Source: Berghia stephanieae
Lineage: Eukaryota; Mollusca; Gastropoda; Nudibranchia; Aeolidiidae
NCBI GenBank assembly: GCA_034508935.3
Contig: CM067443.1
Location: forward strand, 16,171,674-16,235,673
Direction: 5' to 3'
DNA: 64,000 nt
Numbering within the stretch: position 1 is the stretch's first letter; every line of letters begins with the position of its first letter. Both the position numbers and the translations under genes were made by a program. Under the pieces are notes generated by a model. That model was not told where the DNA came from. It saw only the letters and a program-made list of their open reading frames with translations, and did not search any database. Below, in pieces: positions 23,975-35,189 of the stretch.

Positions 23975-25260
23975 GAAATGTAATATATCAATATTCATAA
24001 TGAATGCCTATATATTCACTGTCACTGAAACTTAAGTATCTTAGTCTTAATCTTATTGTCGTATTAGTATTAGTATTGACGATTAGACTTTGATTTGAGA
24101 GCGGCAGTTATAGTTAGGTACTTATTAAATATAACAATAAGTAAGCAGTAAATCAGACAAAGTCCAAGACCGAAATTTCATAATCATAAACAAAAGAAAG
24201 TAACTAACTTATTAAAACTTAAAATTTAACTTTAAAGTTTAAAGACAATAATAATCTTTATTTTCATTCACATCCTCGGTTGCAATCCTGCAACGCCTAT
24301 TAGTCATTCGTGATCCAATTCGATAGCCAGATCAAGATCTTTCCAATCCCCAGTTCAATCATCAGTTTTGCTCAAAAATAAGGCTGCAATTACAAATTAA
24401 ATAGTCAATACCCTAGCCCTATCTATCCGAGTTATACCTTATCAAATCAAAACAAAGTTTTCTCGCTTTACTTCCCCTCCACTAAAATACGTGAACCTCG
24501 ACATTTTAATAATTTGGAATAACTCATTCGGTCGCTATCATCTTGTTTATCAGTAGACATAATTAAATTGTTTTAGTTTTGGGTGAAAAGAAGAGTTTCT
24601 TTGAACTAAGAGTAAGAGGTAAAGACGGCGGCCGACCGCGTCCGCATCTCGTCAATCTCTTCGAGTTCGAGGTAAAGATTATCGGGGGAAGATTGATACT
24701 GATACTGATACATTCAAAAATGATCCAATAATAATAATAGACGCCTATGAGGAGTATTCTTAAATGTTATACACAATATTCTCAAATATACTGGATAGTT
24801 TAGAACAAAAGTCACATTATAATCCAAGAATAGCAAGGTAATGCAACTGCATGTCTTCACGTAGTCAACACTGAATTTGGCTGCATTAATGAAAGGCAAG
24901 GGTCTATCATCTTCACTTCAGCCTAGTTTTCCCCCTTCGGCCCTCGGTCGTTTCACGGTTCCCCATTCCGTTCGTTTACTGTGTAGCTGGATCCGTGCTT
25001 TCACACACTGAACACACACGCGCACACTCGTATTCTATTCACAAACAGTCCCAGTGCGTTCTCGTTCAGTGTTCAGCTATAGTGACGTCACAAGTTCGTC
25101 GCGTTCTCTCGATCACGATTGGCTAGTTAGTCATATGAGTAAATAAACAACATAGGGTACCTTCCGACGTGTTCCTTCTTAACTGGCACTAACTACCTAT
25201 CTTCTCATCGAGCTTTTTCTTTTTGAAGTTTACCTTTGAAATATTCAACCTCGTGAAAAT
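23975..25260. other. No gene seen; possible promoter stretch near its end
   Basis: AT-rich with a GC-richer patch at about 24620-24680 and the CRE-like site near 25083. Confidence 0.5.
25083..25090. promoter_or_regulatory. CRE-like site in a possible promoter stretch
   Basis: Palindromic TGACGTCA, with an inverted CCAAT (GATTGG) 30 bases downstream, in a locally GC-richer stretch (about 24930-25140). The match is exact but no exon was found next to it. Confidence 0.3.
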
Positions 25261-25264
25261 AACT

Positions 25265-25336
25265 AACGCTAAATATTGTCTATTACAACAATGTGTAAAT
25301 GAAGCCCATAACTGGGTTCGGTTATCAGCAGACCTT
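25265..25336. repeat. M1 right half
   Basis: AACGCTAAATATTGTCTATT and TACAACAATGTG to GGTTATCAGCAGACCT; no left half. Confidence 0.6.
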
Positions 25337-25491
25337 CAAATGTGCATATCGGCCTCGTTAGCTCACACAGCAAATAAAATAAAATTTCAAAATAAGTTCA
25401 AACAATCTATTGTCATAATATTATCAATATTTATTAAAACAAATCATGTCTCTTTCACACTTATATGAAAAGAGTCTATTTATATTGTTTT

Positions 25492-25645
25492 GTTGGGGTT
25501 TTTTTTTTGGAGGGGGTGTTGGTTTTTTTGGGGATTTTTTTTTTTTTTTTTTTTTTTTGTCTTGGGGGAGTTGAGGGGGTTTGTTCTTTTTGTTTGTTTT
25601 TTTTGTGTTTTTTTTTTTGTTGGGGGGGGGGGTCTGCTTTGTTTT
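25492..25645. repeat. T/G-rich low-complexity tract
   Basis: T runs with GGGG blocks. Resembles 10070-10440 and 57143-57285. Confidence 0.85.
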
Positions 25646-25904
25646 GTTTTTGTTGCGTGTTAACACGCATCATCCACCAAAGTACTGTAATTTACATCAT
25701 ACAACAACACGTTGCATGAAATGCACACTTTAATTAGTGAATCCGGCTATCAGTCTACAATAACAGGGTGTTTTTGAAATACCCGATAAAGAATTGAAAT
25801 AGCTTAAAACCTAGAAATGATAAAAGCATCGAGACAGTTTTTTTTTTTTTCATGGTTTTCCATCACTTTTCTAGGGTTTTTTTGATGTGCAAATTTCAGA
25901 AAGA

Positions 25905-26080
25905 TGAAATAAGCCAGTTACAATACAGTCGCGCACGCTGTCCAAGTGAGCAAATGGGGGTTAATAACCTTGCCCAAGGAAAAAAACGAAAGTGCCTGAA
26001 ACGGGGCTCGAACCCGGAACCTTCTGGATCACAGTGCAATGCCTTAACCACTTGGTCTCTTCGCCTCCCTTTGTTATAAG
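25905..26080 (-). mobile_element. SINE-D, tRNA-headed
   Basis: Sense (minus) shows AAGTGGTTAAGGCATTGCAC and B-box GGGTTCGAGCCCCG, then CCTTGGGCAAGGTTATTAAC. The head resembles a tRNA with a long variable arm (Leu/Ser type). Not an intact tRNA gene. Confidence 0.75.
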
Positions 26081-26411
26081 ACCTGCAAGAACACGCCGTG
26101 TCGTATAAATGAACACTGAAAGCATTATGATGATGTAGGCTTTTTCTGACTTTTATCATTACAGTCAACACCAGGCGGAATTCCCGTTTCCTGCAAGATT
26201 GTCAAAAGCCGTGAGCCCCCACCAGACTTCATGCTTATTACGTAAGTTCTAGTCATTGTGAATGGCAGCTACTTTAGTCAGCAAGCAACCCCCCCCCCCA
26301 CCCCATTAATAAAGATCTAAAGTTTAATTTCCGGAAATAATTTTTATGCAATAGATATTCTATAGTCTTTACAGCAGTGCTTACATTTATCATGTTTCGT
26401 TCTACACGATG

Positions 26412-26470
26412 TTTAGTGTTGCTGTTGACAAGGGACCCCTTTTATAGCGCTTTGAGCACTTTAAACGCTC
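26412..26470 (+). repeat. SINE-A tail fragment
   Basis: GTTGCTGTTGACAAGGGACC and AGCGCTTTGAGCACTTTA match the SINE-A tail. No head is present. Confidence 0.6.
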
Positions 26471-27285
26471 AACTGGATCGCGGCCTTACCTATCGGGTGC
26501 ATCTCGAAGGGGTTGCCCGGAAGATAGAGAAGCGGGAATAGTCTTCTGAGGAAGTTGGCGGGATCGACTTGGGGCGCTAGCCAAGCGCTTCTGAGAACGT
26601 CCGCCTTGGCACTATGCTATTCCACCGCGGAGTATTGCGCTCCAGTGTGGGGTAGAAGCAGAAACGTTGAAAAGGTGGATGTAAAACTTCGCAAGTCGAT
26701 GCACATAGTGACGGGAACGCTAGCAACAACCCCTAGAGAATGGGACCCGATAATGGCAACGATCCAGCCCCCCGATGTCCGAGGGAAACGATTACGGGAA
26801 ACTGTCTGAGTAAGATCAAAGAGAGAGGGAATGGGGATACCCCTCTCATGCGCATAATGGACGGTGCCCCCGTTTCGAGCCGAAATAAGTACCGGCAACC
26901 CTTGTACGCAGAATCCCTGACTACGGACAGAGCTGCACATACGAGATGGAAGTCGGTTTGGACGAATTCAATCCCTCGTGGGGGCGGGGACCTACACTCC
27001 TCTAAGCTTGGTGAGAAGTTGCCAGGCTTTGATACCAGCAAGAGGAGACACTGGGTAGCTGCGGATCGGCTTCGGTCGAGGACCTGCCTAATGGCAAGTG
27101 CGTTACATCGGTGGGGTCTAACTTCATGTCCAATATGTCCACGCTGCGGGCAAGAACCCGAGACGGCAGAGCATCTAGTCGAAAGGTGTGTTGTGACGAT
27201 GCTACCAGGCGGGTTCGCGACGGTGCACGAATGCGGACCGGACTTTGCTAATTGGGTCGATCGTCATAACATAATAGTGTGAACC
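26470..27285 (+). mobile_element. Decayed non-LTR retrotransposon, C-terminal part
   Basis: The translation shows LDRGLTYRVHLEGVARKIEK, then after a frameshift near 26536 KLAGSTWGASQALLRTSALA and YSTAEYCAPVWGRS. After another shift near 26800 it shows W, RTCLMASALHRWGLTSCPIC and CGQEPETAEHLVERC. The last is the cysteine-rich tail common in Jockey- or I-type LINE ORF2 proteins. Base composition is much richer in GC than the neighbours. A short SINE-A tail fragment lies directly upstream (26412-26470). Confidence 0.78.
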
Positions 27286-27360
27286 ATAAGAGGCTGCTGC
27301 AACTTGGTATGAATATATCACTTGGACGGTGAGTTTGGAGTGGAAATCAAGGACGTTTTG

Positions 27361-27497
27361 TTTTGTTTTGTTTTAAGGGGTTTACGGCGCTTGTAACACA
27401 TTAAGGTCATATCAGCGCCGGTAAAAATAAAAGGAAGACAATGGGATAGCAAAAGTTCTACAACTAAAATTAAAGTACCATGAAAAGGTAAGACAAA
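27361..27497 (-). repeat. Family R fragment (stem-loop end only)
   Basis: Holds the stem-loop end and about 100 adjoining bases of family R, placed directly before the full copy at 27505. The same partial-plus-full arrangement recurs at 28113-28800. Confidence 0.75.
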
Positions 27498-27504
27498 GGG
27501 GAAT

Positions 27505-28027
27505 TTCTTGTTTTGTTTTTGTTTTTAAGAGTTTTACGGCGCTTGCAACACATTAAGGTCATATCAGCGCAAGGAAAAAGGAAGAAAATGGGATAGTAAA
27601 AAGTTCTAGAATTATAATTAAAGCACCCTAGAGAAAGTAAGACAAAGGGGAATTGGGAACAAATAGGGATGTAGATTCCAAGAGCATACCATCAATGTAC
27701 TTAGTCTGATATCACCTGTAAGTCTCATCCAGACACAAGCACAAAATCCAACAAAGAGGAAAACACTCAAATGCTTACATTTCATTATACATTAAAAATA
27801 ACAAATATAATAATACACAACAGAGAGATGATTTACAAGGACAAAAATATCATCTCCCAAAACAATAACTATGCATTTGACTGTTTCCCTCCCAGCCAAG
27901 GTCGGGACAAAACCAAGCAATCTCATACCAAGATAAAGACAGAAAGCATGTTGGAAAACAGATATAAGGGGATAGAAGACACGGTATGTACCTCCCTGCC
28001 CACTGTGGAGGTAGGGAACCCCACCCA
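27505..28027 (-). mobile_element. Family R retroposon, near full length
   Basis: Sense taken as minus. It starts (sense) at the CCCACCCAG-complement end near 28027 and ends at the GGCGCT/AGCGCC stem-loop followed by AAAAC and A-rich sequence near 27505. It forms part of tandem unit 1 (27291-28048). Confidence 0.8.
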
Positions 28028-28112
28028 GTGAATTAATATAGGACATTTAGAAGCTGCCAACTTGGTATGAATATGTCACTTGGACGGTGAGTTTTGGAGT
28101 GGAAATCAAGGC

Positions 28113-28262
28113 CGTTTTTGTTTTTTGTTTTGTTTTTTAAGGGGTTTACGGCGCTTGCAACACATTAAGGTCATATTAGTGTCAGTAAAAAGGAAGAAAA
28201 TGGGATAGCAAAAAGTTCTACATTTAAAATTAAAGTACCCAAGAAAAGGTAAGACAAAGGGG
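28113..28262 (-). repeat. Family R fragment (stem-loop end only), tandem unit 2
   Basis: Counterpart of 27361-27497 in the second tandem unit. The stem's second strand is mutated (TTAGTGTC instead of CAGCGCC). Confidence 0.72.
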
Positions 28263-28267
28263 AATTT

Positions 28268-28800
28268 CTTGTTTTGTTTTTGTTTTTAAGAGTTTTACGG
28301 CGCTTGCAACACATTAAGGTCATATCCGCGCCAGTAAAAAGGAAGAAAATGGGATAGTAAAAAGTTCTAGAATTACAATTAAAACACACAAGAAAAGGTA
28401 AGACAAAGGGGAATTGATTCAAATAGGGAACAGATGTAGATTCCAAGAGAACAGTATCAAAGTACTTAGTTTGAGATCACCTAAAAGTCTCACCCAAACA
28501 CAAGCACAGGTCCCAACTAAGAGGGATACACTCAAATGGTTACAAATCATATATAATATGTAAACAAAACAATACAGTACATACCAGAGAGATGATTCCA
28601 AGGGAAGAAATATCTCCCAAAACTCTAACAATACATTTGACTGTTTCCGTCCCAGCTACGGTATCCGGCCAAGGCCTGGACAAAACCAAGTAATCGCATT
28701 CCAAGAGAAAAACAGACAGCATGTTGGAAAACAGATATAGGGGGAGAGAAGGCAGTAAGTGCCTCACTGCCCATTATGGGAGGTAAGGAACCCCACCCCA
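28268..28800 (-). mobile_element. Family R retroposon, near full length, tandem unit 2
   Basis: Matches 27505-28027 along its length, ending at GGAACCCCACCC. Both flanks are shared with unit 1, so this copy arose by duplication of DNA and not by a separate insertion. Confidence 0.78.
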
Positions 28801-29102
28801 CCCATGAAAATCAAAGAACAAATAAATAGGGGGGAAAAATGACCAAAGACGGGGATGAAATACTTCTAGGTAACCATCGGTTTTCATTTATTGATTCATT
28901 TTCATCTTTTTAAAAACATCAAACATCGACACCAAATCTATCACTTTTTGTACGTTCACAATAAGTAAAAATAGAACACTAACCAACAACTGAATTTGTT
29001 AAAGCACTATATTTGGTAAGATATACAATATTGCACATTGAACATGAGATGCATGTGCACTCACAAATTAATAGCTTGGTTTGTTTTGTTTTTTTAAGCA
29101 GC

Positions 29103-29921
29103 GGCTATTTTTACAGTCCAGTAAAGACGGTACTCAGATCTATTTTTTACAGTCATGGATTGTGAGTTCCAAGACCTCTCCGAAATTCCATCCTCAGAAA
29201 AGGACCTATCAATGCAGGTCTTATTAGATCAGGGAGTTGACATTTCTGAGGCAAGGCAGTACTTCAGTGTGGAGGCCTGGGCCAAGGTGCTTGATTTAGA
29301 TACGAGAAAAGGTTTTAAGGGTTTTACGGCGCTTGCAACACATTTAGGTTATATCAGCGCCAGTAAAAAGGAAGAAAATGGGATAGTAAAAAGTTCTAGA
29401 ATTATAGTTAAAGCACCCAAGAGAAAGTAAGACAAAGGGGAACTGGGAACAAATAGAGATCAGATGTAGATTCCAAGAGCATACCACCAATGTACTTAGT
29501 TTGAGATCACCTAAAATTCCCATCCAGACACAAGGACAAGATCCAACAAAGAGGAATACACTCAAATGCTTACATTATACATTCAAAATAAATATAATAA
29601 TACATAACAGGGAGATGATTTACAAGGAAAAAAAATATCATCTCCCAAAACAATAACTATGCATTTGACTGTTTCCCTCCCAGCCAGGGCCAGAACAAAA
29701 CCAAGTTATCTCATTCCAAGACAAAGACAGAGAGCATGTTGGAAAACATATATAAGGGGATAGAAGACACAGTATGTAGCTCCCTGCCCACTATGGGAGG
29801 TCAGGAACCCCACCCAGTAAGAGAAAAGAGAAATCCCATGATTGGATTTGCAACATATGTACTGATATGGAACTGTAAAAATAGATCTGAGTAGAGTCTT
29901 TACGGGACTGTAAAAATAGCC
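29103..29921. mobile_element. TIR-bounded DNA element carrying a nested R copy
   Basis: Inverted ends of about 52 bases (left 29103-29154, right 29871-29921) start GGCTATTTTTACAGTCC and continue with GTAAAGAC and CTCAGATCTATTTTT. Inside lies a short frame from 29155 reading MDCEFQDLSEIPSSEKDLSM, which I cannot assign; it may be a transposase remnant. Without the nested R copy the element would be about 300 bases. No clear target duplication was seen, and the superfamily is unknown. Confidence 0.7.
29312..29820 (-). mobile_element. Family R retroposon nested in a TIR element
   Basis: Full-length R copy flanked by the 8-base direct repeat GAGAAAAG at 29304-29311 and 29821-29828. It interrupts the short reading frame of the host TIR element. 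Confidence 0.82.
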
Positions 29922-30011
29922 ATGGCGTTTTTTAAAAAGCATAATAAAAGAACATTATATATGAATAGGTAACACAAAAATCTACATCTGTGTATATGCG
30001 TGCGTGTGTGT

Positions 30012-30015
<4 letters not shown>

Positions 30016-30072
<57 letters not shown>

Positions 30073-30123
30073 GGGGGGGGAGGGAGAGAGAGGAGGAGGG
30101 AGAGAGAGAGAGGAGGAGGAGGA

Positions 30124-30193
<70 letters not shown>
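30016..30193. repeat. (AG)n array with GGA variants
   Basis: About 180 bases of pure purine on the plus strand. Confidence 0.93.
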
Positions 30194-30195
<2 letters not shown>

Positions 30196-30564
30196 TGCAA
30201 GCATAGCACGTTTACTTCGGCTTCATAAATAACTATTCAATGTTTGGCGAAACACCCCAAATTTTATTTGTTGACTTATGAATAAAAATATAATCCATTG
30301 TTTGAAATAAAACAGCATATACATTTTTGCACTATGGATGCAGGGCATTGGTTTCAAGATATATGACAATGCATAAAAATTACTGGAATGATGACAAAGT
30401 TAATAAAAAATTTTTTTTTAAATATCGCACTTAAAATGGAACTTAAAAAAACAAAAAAACAACAATTGTGCATAAAATCCATTTTCTACATTAAAAAAAA
30501 AAATGAGTTAAAAATTAATGAATGTTGTAGGAATGAGTGAATAATGAGCCAATGTGTTAGGTTT

Positions 30565-31382
30565 AGATGTTTGTTTTTGTTTTTTAAGGGTTTTACGGCG
30601 CTTGTTTTTTTGTTTGTTTGTTGCTTTAGGTCTCTTCCAACACAATTGAGGTTATATGAGAGACCGCTGAAACAAAAAAAACAAGCAATCCAACAAAAAT
30701 AGTACAAATGTAAATCAAAATCATAACCTAAAGACATCATAAGCTAAATTATAAATAACCAAGAACAAACAGGCAGAAGATTTACAGAAAAAAAAATATC
30801 CCCTGTCAAAAATACAATCACAAACCAAAGAAGCAGGATAGGCTAGTAAAGAGAAGAAGAAACGACATCACTATCGGATCGTACACCCATGCGAACATCA
30901 TACGGCGCTTGCAACACATTTAGGTTATATCAGCGCCAGTAATAAGGAAGAAAATGGGATAGTAAAAAGTTCTAGAATTACAATTAAAGCACCAAAGAGA
31001 AAGGAAGACAAAGGGGAACTGGGAACAAATAGGGATCAGATGCAGATTCCAAGAGCAAACCATCAATGGACTTAGTTTGAGATCACCTATAAGTCTCATC
31101 CGGACACAAGCACAAAATCCAACAAAGAGGAATACACTCAAATGCTTACATTATACATTAAAAATAACAAACATAATAATACATAACAGAGAGATGATTT
31201 ACAAGGAAAAAAATATCATCTCCCAAAACAATAACTATGCATTTGACTGTTTCCCTCCCAGCCAGGGTCAGGAGAAAACCAAGTAATCTCATTCCAAGAC
31301 AAAGACAGAAAACAATTGGAAAACGGGTATGGTGGGATAGAAGACACAGCATGTACCTCCCTGCCCACTATGGGAGGTCAGT
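30565..31382 (-). mobile_element. Family R retroposon interrupted by another element
   Basis: The stem-loop end at 30565-30604 and the body at 30901-31382 belong to one R copy, split by the insertion at 30605-30900. The join is marked by the duplicated TACGGCGCTTG. Confidence 0.82.
30605..30900 (-). mobile_element. R-related retroposon with a covarying stem-loop
   Basis: Insert of 296 bases flanked by an exact 11-base target duplication, TACGGCGCTTG (30594-30604 and 30901-30911). Sense is minus: it ends with stem GGTCTCT/AGAGACC around the loop CATATAACCTCAATTGTGTTGGA-type sequence, then an A-rich tail. The body is not the R body, but the loop is nearly that of R (ATATGACCTTAATGTGTTG) while the stem bases differ and still pair. 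Confidence 0.85.
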
Positions 31383-31527
31383 TAGGTTTAGAAGTTAAAG
31401 ACAGGCGCTTGAAACATTTAAAGATCATTTCAGCGCCTTTGACAAGGATAGCACAAAACACACATAACAATTAGATCCTCAACAAAAGAAAGAGTAGCAA
31501 CAAAACAAAATAAAAAATAAAAATAAA

Positions 31528-32038
31528 TGTTTGTTTGTTTTTAAAGGTTTTATGGTGCTTGCAACACATTAAGGTCATATCAGCGCCAGTAAAAAGGAAG
31601 AAAATGGAATAGTAAAAAGGTCTAGAATTACAATTAAAGCATTCAAGAATAAGGCAGACAAAGGAGAATCGGTTCAAATAGGAAACAGATGTAGATTCCA
31701 AGAGCACACTATCAGCGTACTTAGTTTAAGATCACCTAAAAGTCTCATCCAGACACAAGCACAGGTCCCCACTAAGAGGAACTCACTCAAATGTGTACAC
31801 AAACAAAACATAATACGGTGCACAACAGAGAGATGATTTACAATGAAAAAATTATCATCTCCCAAAACAATAACTATGCATTTGACTGTTTCCCTCCCAG
31901 CTGGACACTGGCCAGGGCCAGGACAAAAACCAAGTACATTAATCTCATTCCAAGACAAAGACAGAAAGCATGTTGGAAAACAGATTAAGCGGATAAAGAC
32001 ACAGTATGTACCCCCCTGCCCACTAAGGGAGGTCAGGA
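31528..32038 (-). mobile_element. Family R retroposon
   Basis: Near full-length copy from the T-rich end (sense tail) to GGAGGTCAGGA. A related hairpin with the GGCGCT/AGCGCC stem and a more diverged loop sits just upstream at 31405-31437. The copy abuts an (AAT)n array. Confidence 0.78.
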
Positions 32039-32039
32039 A

Positions 32040-32052
32040 TAAAAATAAATAA

Positions 32053-32119
<67 letters not shown>

Positions 32120-32165
32120 TTAATAAAAATAAATAAATAAATTAAACGAATAAATAAATAAATTA
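32040..32165. repeat. (AAT)n / (AAAT)n array
   Basis: About 20 AAT units followed by AAAT units. Confidence 0.93.
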
Positions 32166-32205
32166 AATTACATCAACAATCTACACTGAGCGTCAAAATT
32201 AAATG

Positions 32206-32300
32206 TTCGCTTGTTCTTGTTTTTGTTTTTAAGGATTTTACGACACTTGTGACACTTCTAGGTCATATCAGTAAAAAGGAGGAAAATGGATAGCCGATCC
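32206..32300 (-). repeat. Family R fragment, decayed stem
   Basis: Only the tail end is kept: TTTTTAAGGATTTTACGAC and GGTCATATCAGTAAAAAGG. The stem is no longer paired. Confidence 0.6.
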
Positions 32301-33110
32301 CCATTAATTCCCCACAGTTAGAAGGAATGATGAATAAACGAATGAAATATCACAAATGATATGTAAAAAATAAAAATACTCAAAATCATGAGAAAATGAA
32401 AGACTGTTTGTGTCACCACTGACTAAAATACCAAAGATTTAAAAAAAGTTAATATCATAATAACTATTATAAATAAAATATAGTTTTTGGTAATATCCAT
32501 GGCCTCGTTATGAATACAACTGTAACATGAGTGTGATGTATAAAAAAGTATTATATTTTTGTTTACAAAACGTGTGAGTGCATGACATAAGCAGACGGAA
32601 AGTGAAAATTTTGGATTAGAATTTTTTTTTTTTTTTTTCACTTTCTGAAAAAATGTGCTACCCAGAGCATTTCAATCTTTATTTGAAGTAAATCGGGAGA
32701 TTTTTCATGAAGTTATGGTCAGATGAATGGGAAAGGTATCCAGAACTTTTCTCAAATTTCAAACTTTTTCAACTGGACTAGCTGTAAAAGAATATTTAGA
32801 AGTGAAAGTAAGCGTTGATATTTGCCGAAGATGTACTAAAAGGGTTGATTTAATCATTTATGACAAGAACTCATTTTGATATAAATTGACCTTCTAACTA
32901 AATCTCAGTTCAAACCTTATCACCATCAGACTGATTATGTCATTCACTGTAACAAATGTGTTAAGACAAAATATGTTAAGTCAAACTGTGATTCAAATGA
33001 ATTGTGTAAAATAATGATAAGCTTCATAATGAATTAGTCGTTTGTATTGCACATTCTAATTAGAGCATGGCTGAGAAAATCAACAAATAATATTGTATCT
33101 TTTGACTATC
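32300..33110. other. No gene seen
   Basis: AT-rich unique sequence between R copies. Confidence 0.6.
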
Positions 33111-33119
33111 GAACTCTTT

Positions 33120-33606
33120 GTGTTTGTTTGTTTTTAAGGGTTTTACAGCGCTTGCACACATATTAAAGGTCATATCAGCGCCAGTAAAAAGGAAGAAAAT
33201 GGGATAGTAAAAAGTTCTAGCATTACAATTAAAGTACCCAAGAAAAGGGGAATTGGTTTAAATAGGAAACAGATGTAGAATCTAAGAGCACAATATCAAA
33301 GTACTTAGTACTTAGCACAGTATCAAAGTCTCATCCCGACACAAACACATGTCTCCACTAAGAGGAATACACTCAAATATTAACAAATCATTTTTTTAAA
33401 CTAAAAAAATAACAGTACATAACAGAGAGATGATTTACAAGGAAAAAAATATCATCTTCCAAGACTACACATTCAACTGTTTCCCTTTCCAGCCAGGGTT
33501 GGGAAAAAACTAAGTTATCTCATTTCAAGACAAAGACAGAAAGCGATAGAAAACAGATACAGGGGGATAGAAGACACTGCAAGTACCTCCCTGCCCACTA
33601 TGGGAC
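33120..33606 (-). mobile_element. Family R retroposon
   Basis: Stem-loop end at 33120-33190 and far end CCTCCCTGCCCACTATGGGA at about 33603. Carries internal substitutions and small gaps. Confidence 0.78.
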
Positions 33607-33659
33607 CTATCGAACTGTCCTTCATACTCAAGAAGAACTACAAGTGACTCTGTCCACAG

Positions 33660-34432
33660 AATAAAAATCTGAAAAAGTATGTGTGAAACGGTGCCAGACA
33701 AAGCAAGCAATAAAAATACAAGCAAAAAAAAAACATCCCATAATATCCGTCTTCCTCGACTGGGTAGGAAGACCGATTTTTATTGGGATGGTTTTTTTTT
33801 TTCTTTTGTATTTTTCTTCCTGCTTTGACACTGTTTCATATGATTTTTATGTTTTTAAGGGTTTTACAGCACTCGCAACACATAAGGTCATATCAGCGCC
33901 AGTAAAAAGGAAGAAAACGTGATAGTAATAAGTTCTAGAATCACATTTAAAGCACATAAGGAAAGGTAAGACAAAGGGGAATTGGTTCAAATAGGAAACA
34001 GATGTCCATTCCAAGAGCAAACTATCAAAGTACATAGTTTGAGATCACCTAAAAGTCTCATCCAGACACAAGCACAGATCCCACAAGAGGAACAACTCAA
34101 ATGTTTACAAATCATATGTAAAAATGAAAAGAGTAACAGTACATAACAGAGAGATGATTTACAAGGAAAAAAATATCATCTCCCAAAACTATAACTATAC
34201 ACTCGACCGTTTCCTCTCAGCCAAGGACTCAGACCAAAGTCAGGACAAAACCAAGCAATCTCATTCCAAGACAAAGACAGAAAGCAATTGGAAAACAGAT
34301 AAGAGGGGATAGAAGACACAGAAAGTACCTCCCTGCCCGCTATGGAAGGTAGGAACCACACCAGTCACTGTTTCATACAAATTTTTAAAAATCTTTATAT
34401 TAAACCAGCACCTGCTCGCTAATTCCTCTGTA
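33660..34432. mobile_element. M3 element split by an R copy
   Basis: Arms at 33660-33760 and 33780-33840, continuing at 34366-34432 (ACCAGCACCTGCTCGCTAAT). The R retroposon occupies 33841-34365. The centre holds TCCTCGACTGGGTAGGAAGA. Confidence 0.72.
33841..34365 (-). mobile_element. Family R retroposon inserted into an M3 element
   Basis: Insert of 525 bases flanked by an exact 12-base duplication, CACTGTTTCATA, at 33829-33840 and 34366-34377. The duplicated sequence belongs to the arm of a palindromic M3 element, so both insert ends are defined to the base. Confidence 0.88.
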
Positions 34433-34585
34433 CATCCCCGCTTGTTTTTTTTTCAGAGCTTTTACCTTTACAGTATTGGGAAAATTTTTAGGCCATTTCA
34501 TACGAGTAAAAAGAAGCGGGTACAATAGACAAATTAATTACCCTACAGTCAAACTTGTGTGTAAGACTTCCTCAGCCAAGTGTCC

Positions 34586-35013
34586 CTGTCATCTGCATTT
34601 TTTGCGGCCGCAAATATCAGGGTGATCCGCAAATTTTGGCAAATTTCCCAAAATTGCAAATCGTGGCAAATTTTGGGAAAATTGGCAAATCGCGTGGCAA
34701 ATTTTGAGAAAAAAAAGAAGCGAAAACAAAATAACGAAAAAAAAGTGCGAAACTTGAGAAATGTTGCAGCTTTGCCTGGGCCCAAACCAAGGGAAGCTAC
34801 TCTCTACGGATAATGATCCTTTAAAATCTTTGTAACAACGCTATTCATAATGTAGCCTCCTCAAATGTAATAAATTGTCCTTTATATTTTTTTTTTCTGT
34901 ATCGCGTGTTAATTTTTACTGAAACGCTTAGTTCTTCTCGGCAAATTTTGGTCTTTTTGGGGATTTTTTTGGCAAATTTTAGGTCCCAATTTGGCAAAAA
35001 ATGCAGATGACAG
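34586..35013. mobile_element. MITE with 20-base TIRs and 6-base target duplication
   Basis: Exact inverted ends CTGTCATCTGCATTTTTTGC (34586-34605 and 34994-35013) are flanked by GTGTCC on both sides (34580-34585, 35014-35019). The interior repeats GCAAATTTTG-type motifs several times. Superfamily not recognised. Confidence 0.82.
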
Positions 35014-35189
35014 GTGTCCTCCTAACACAGGTGACTACAGGACCATCAACAACTGATTGACATTCTTCTAAAATAAAAGAATTGTTCATGTCATATTCAT
35101 CAGAAGGATATTCACAGGCTTTTGACTATCATTGGTCCATAAGTACAAGCCACTGTTTATTTCTACCTTTTTCTACTCCCCCCCCCCCT

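Larger units (their letters stand above)
27291..28805. repeat. Tandem duplication, two units of about 760 bases
   Basis: Unit 1 (27291-28048) and unit 2 (28049-28805) share a flank containing ACTTGGTATGAATAT and CACTTGGACGGTGAGTTT, followed by the R fragment and the R copy in the same order. Confidence 0.8.

Noticed and set aside
24620-24690. Possible first exon with donor GAG|GTAAAG
   Set aside because: No start codon, no downstream exon and no repeat-free support; recorded only as unannotated sequence.
29155-29430. 91-codon frame as an intact small gene
   Set aside because: Its second half is R sequence; only the first 50 or so codons may be a remnant of the TIR element.
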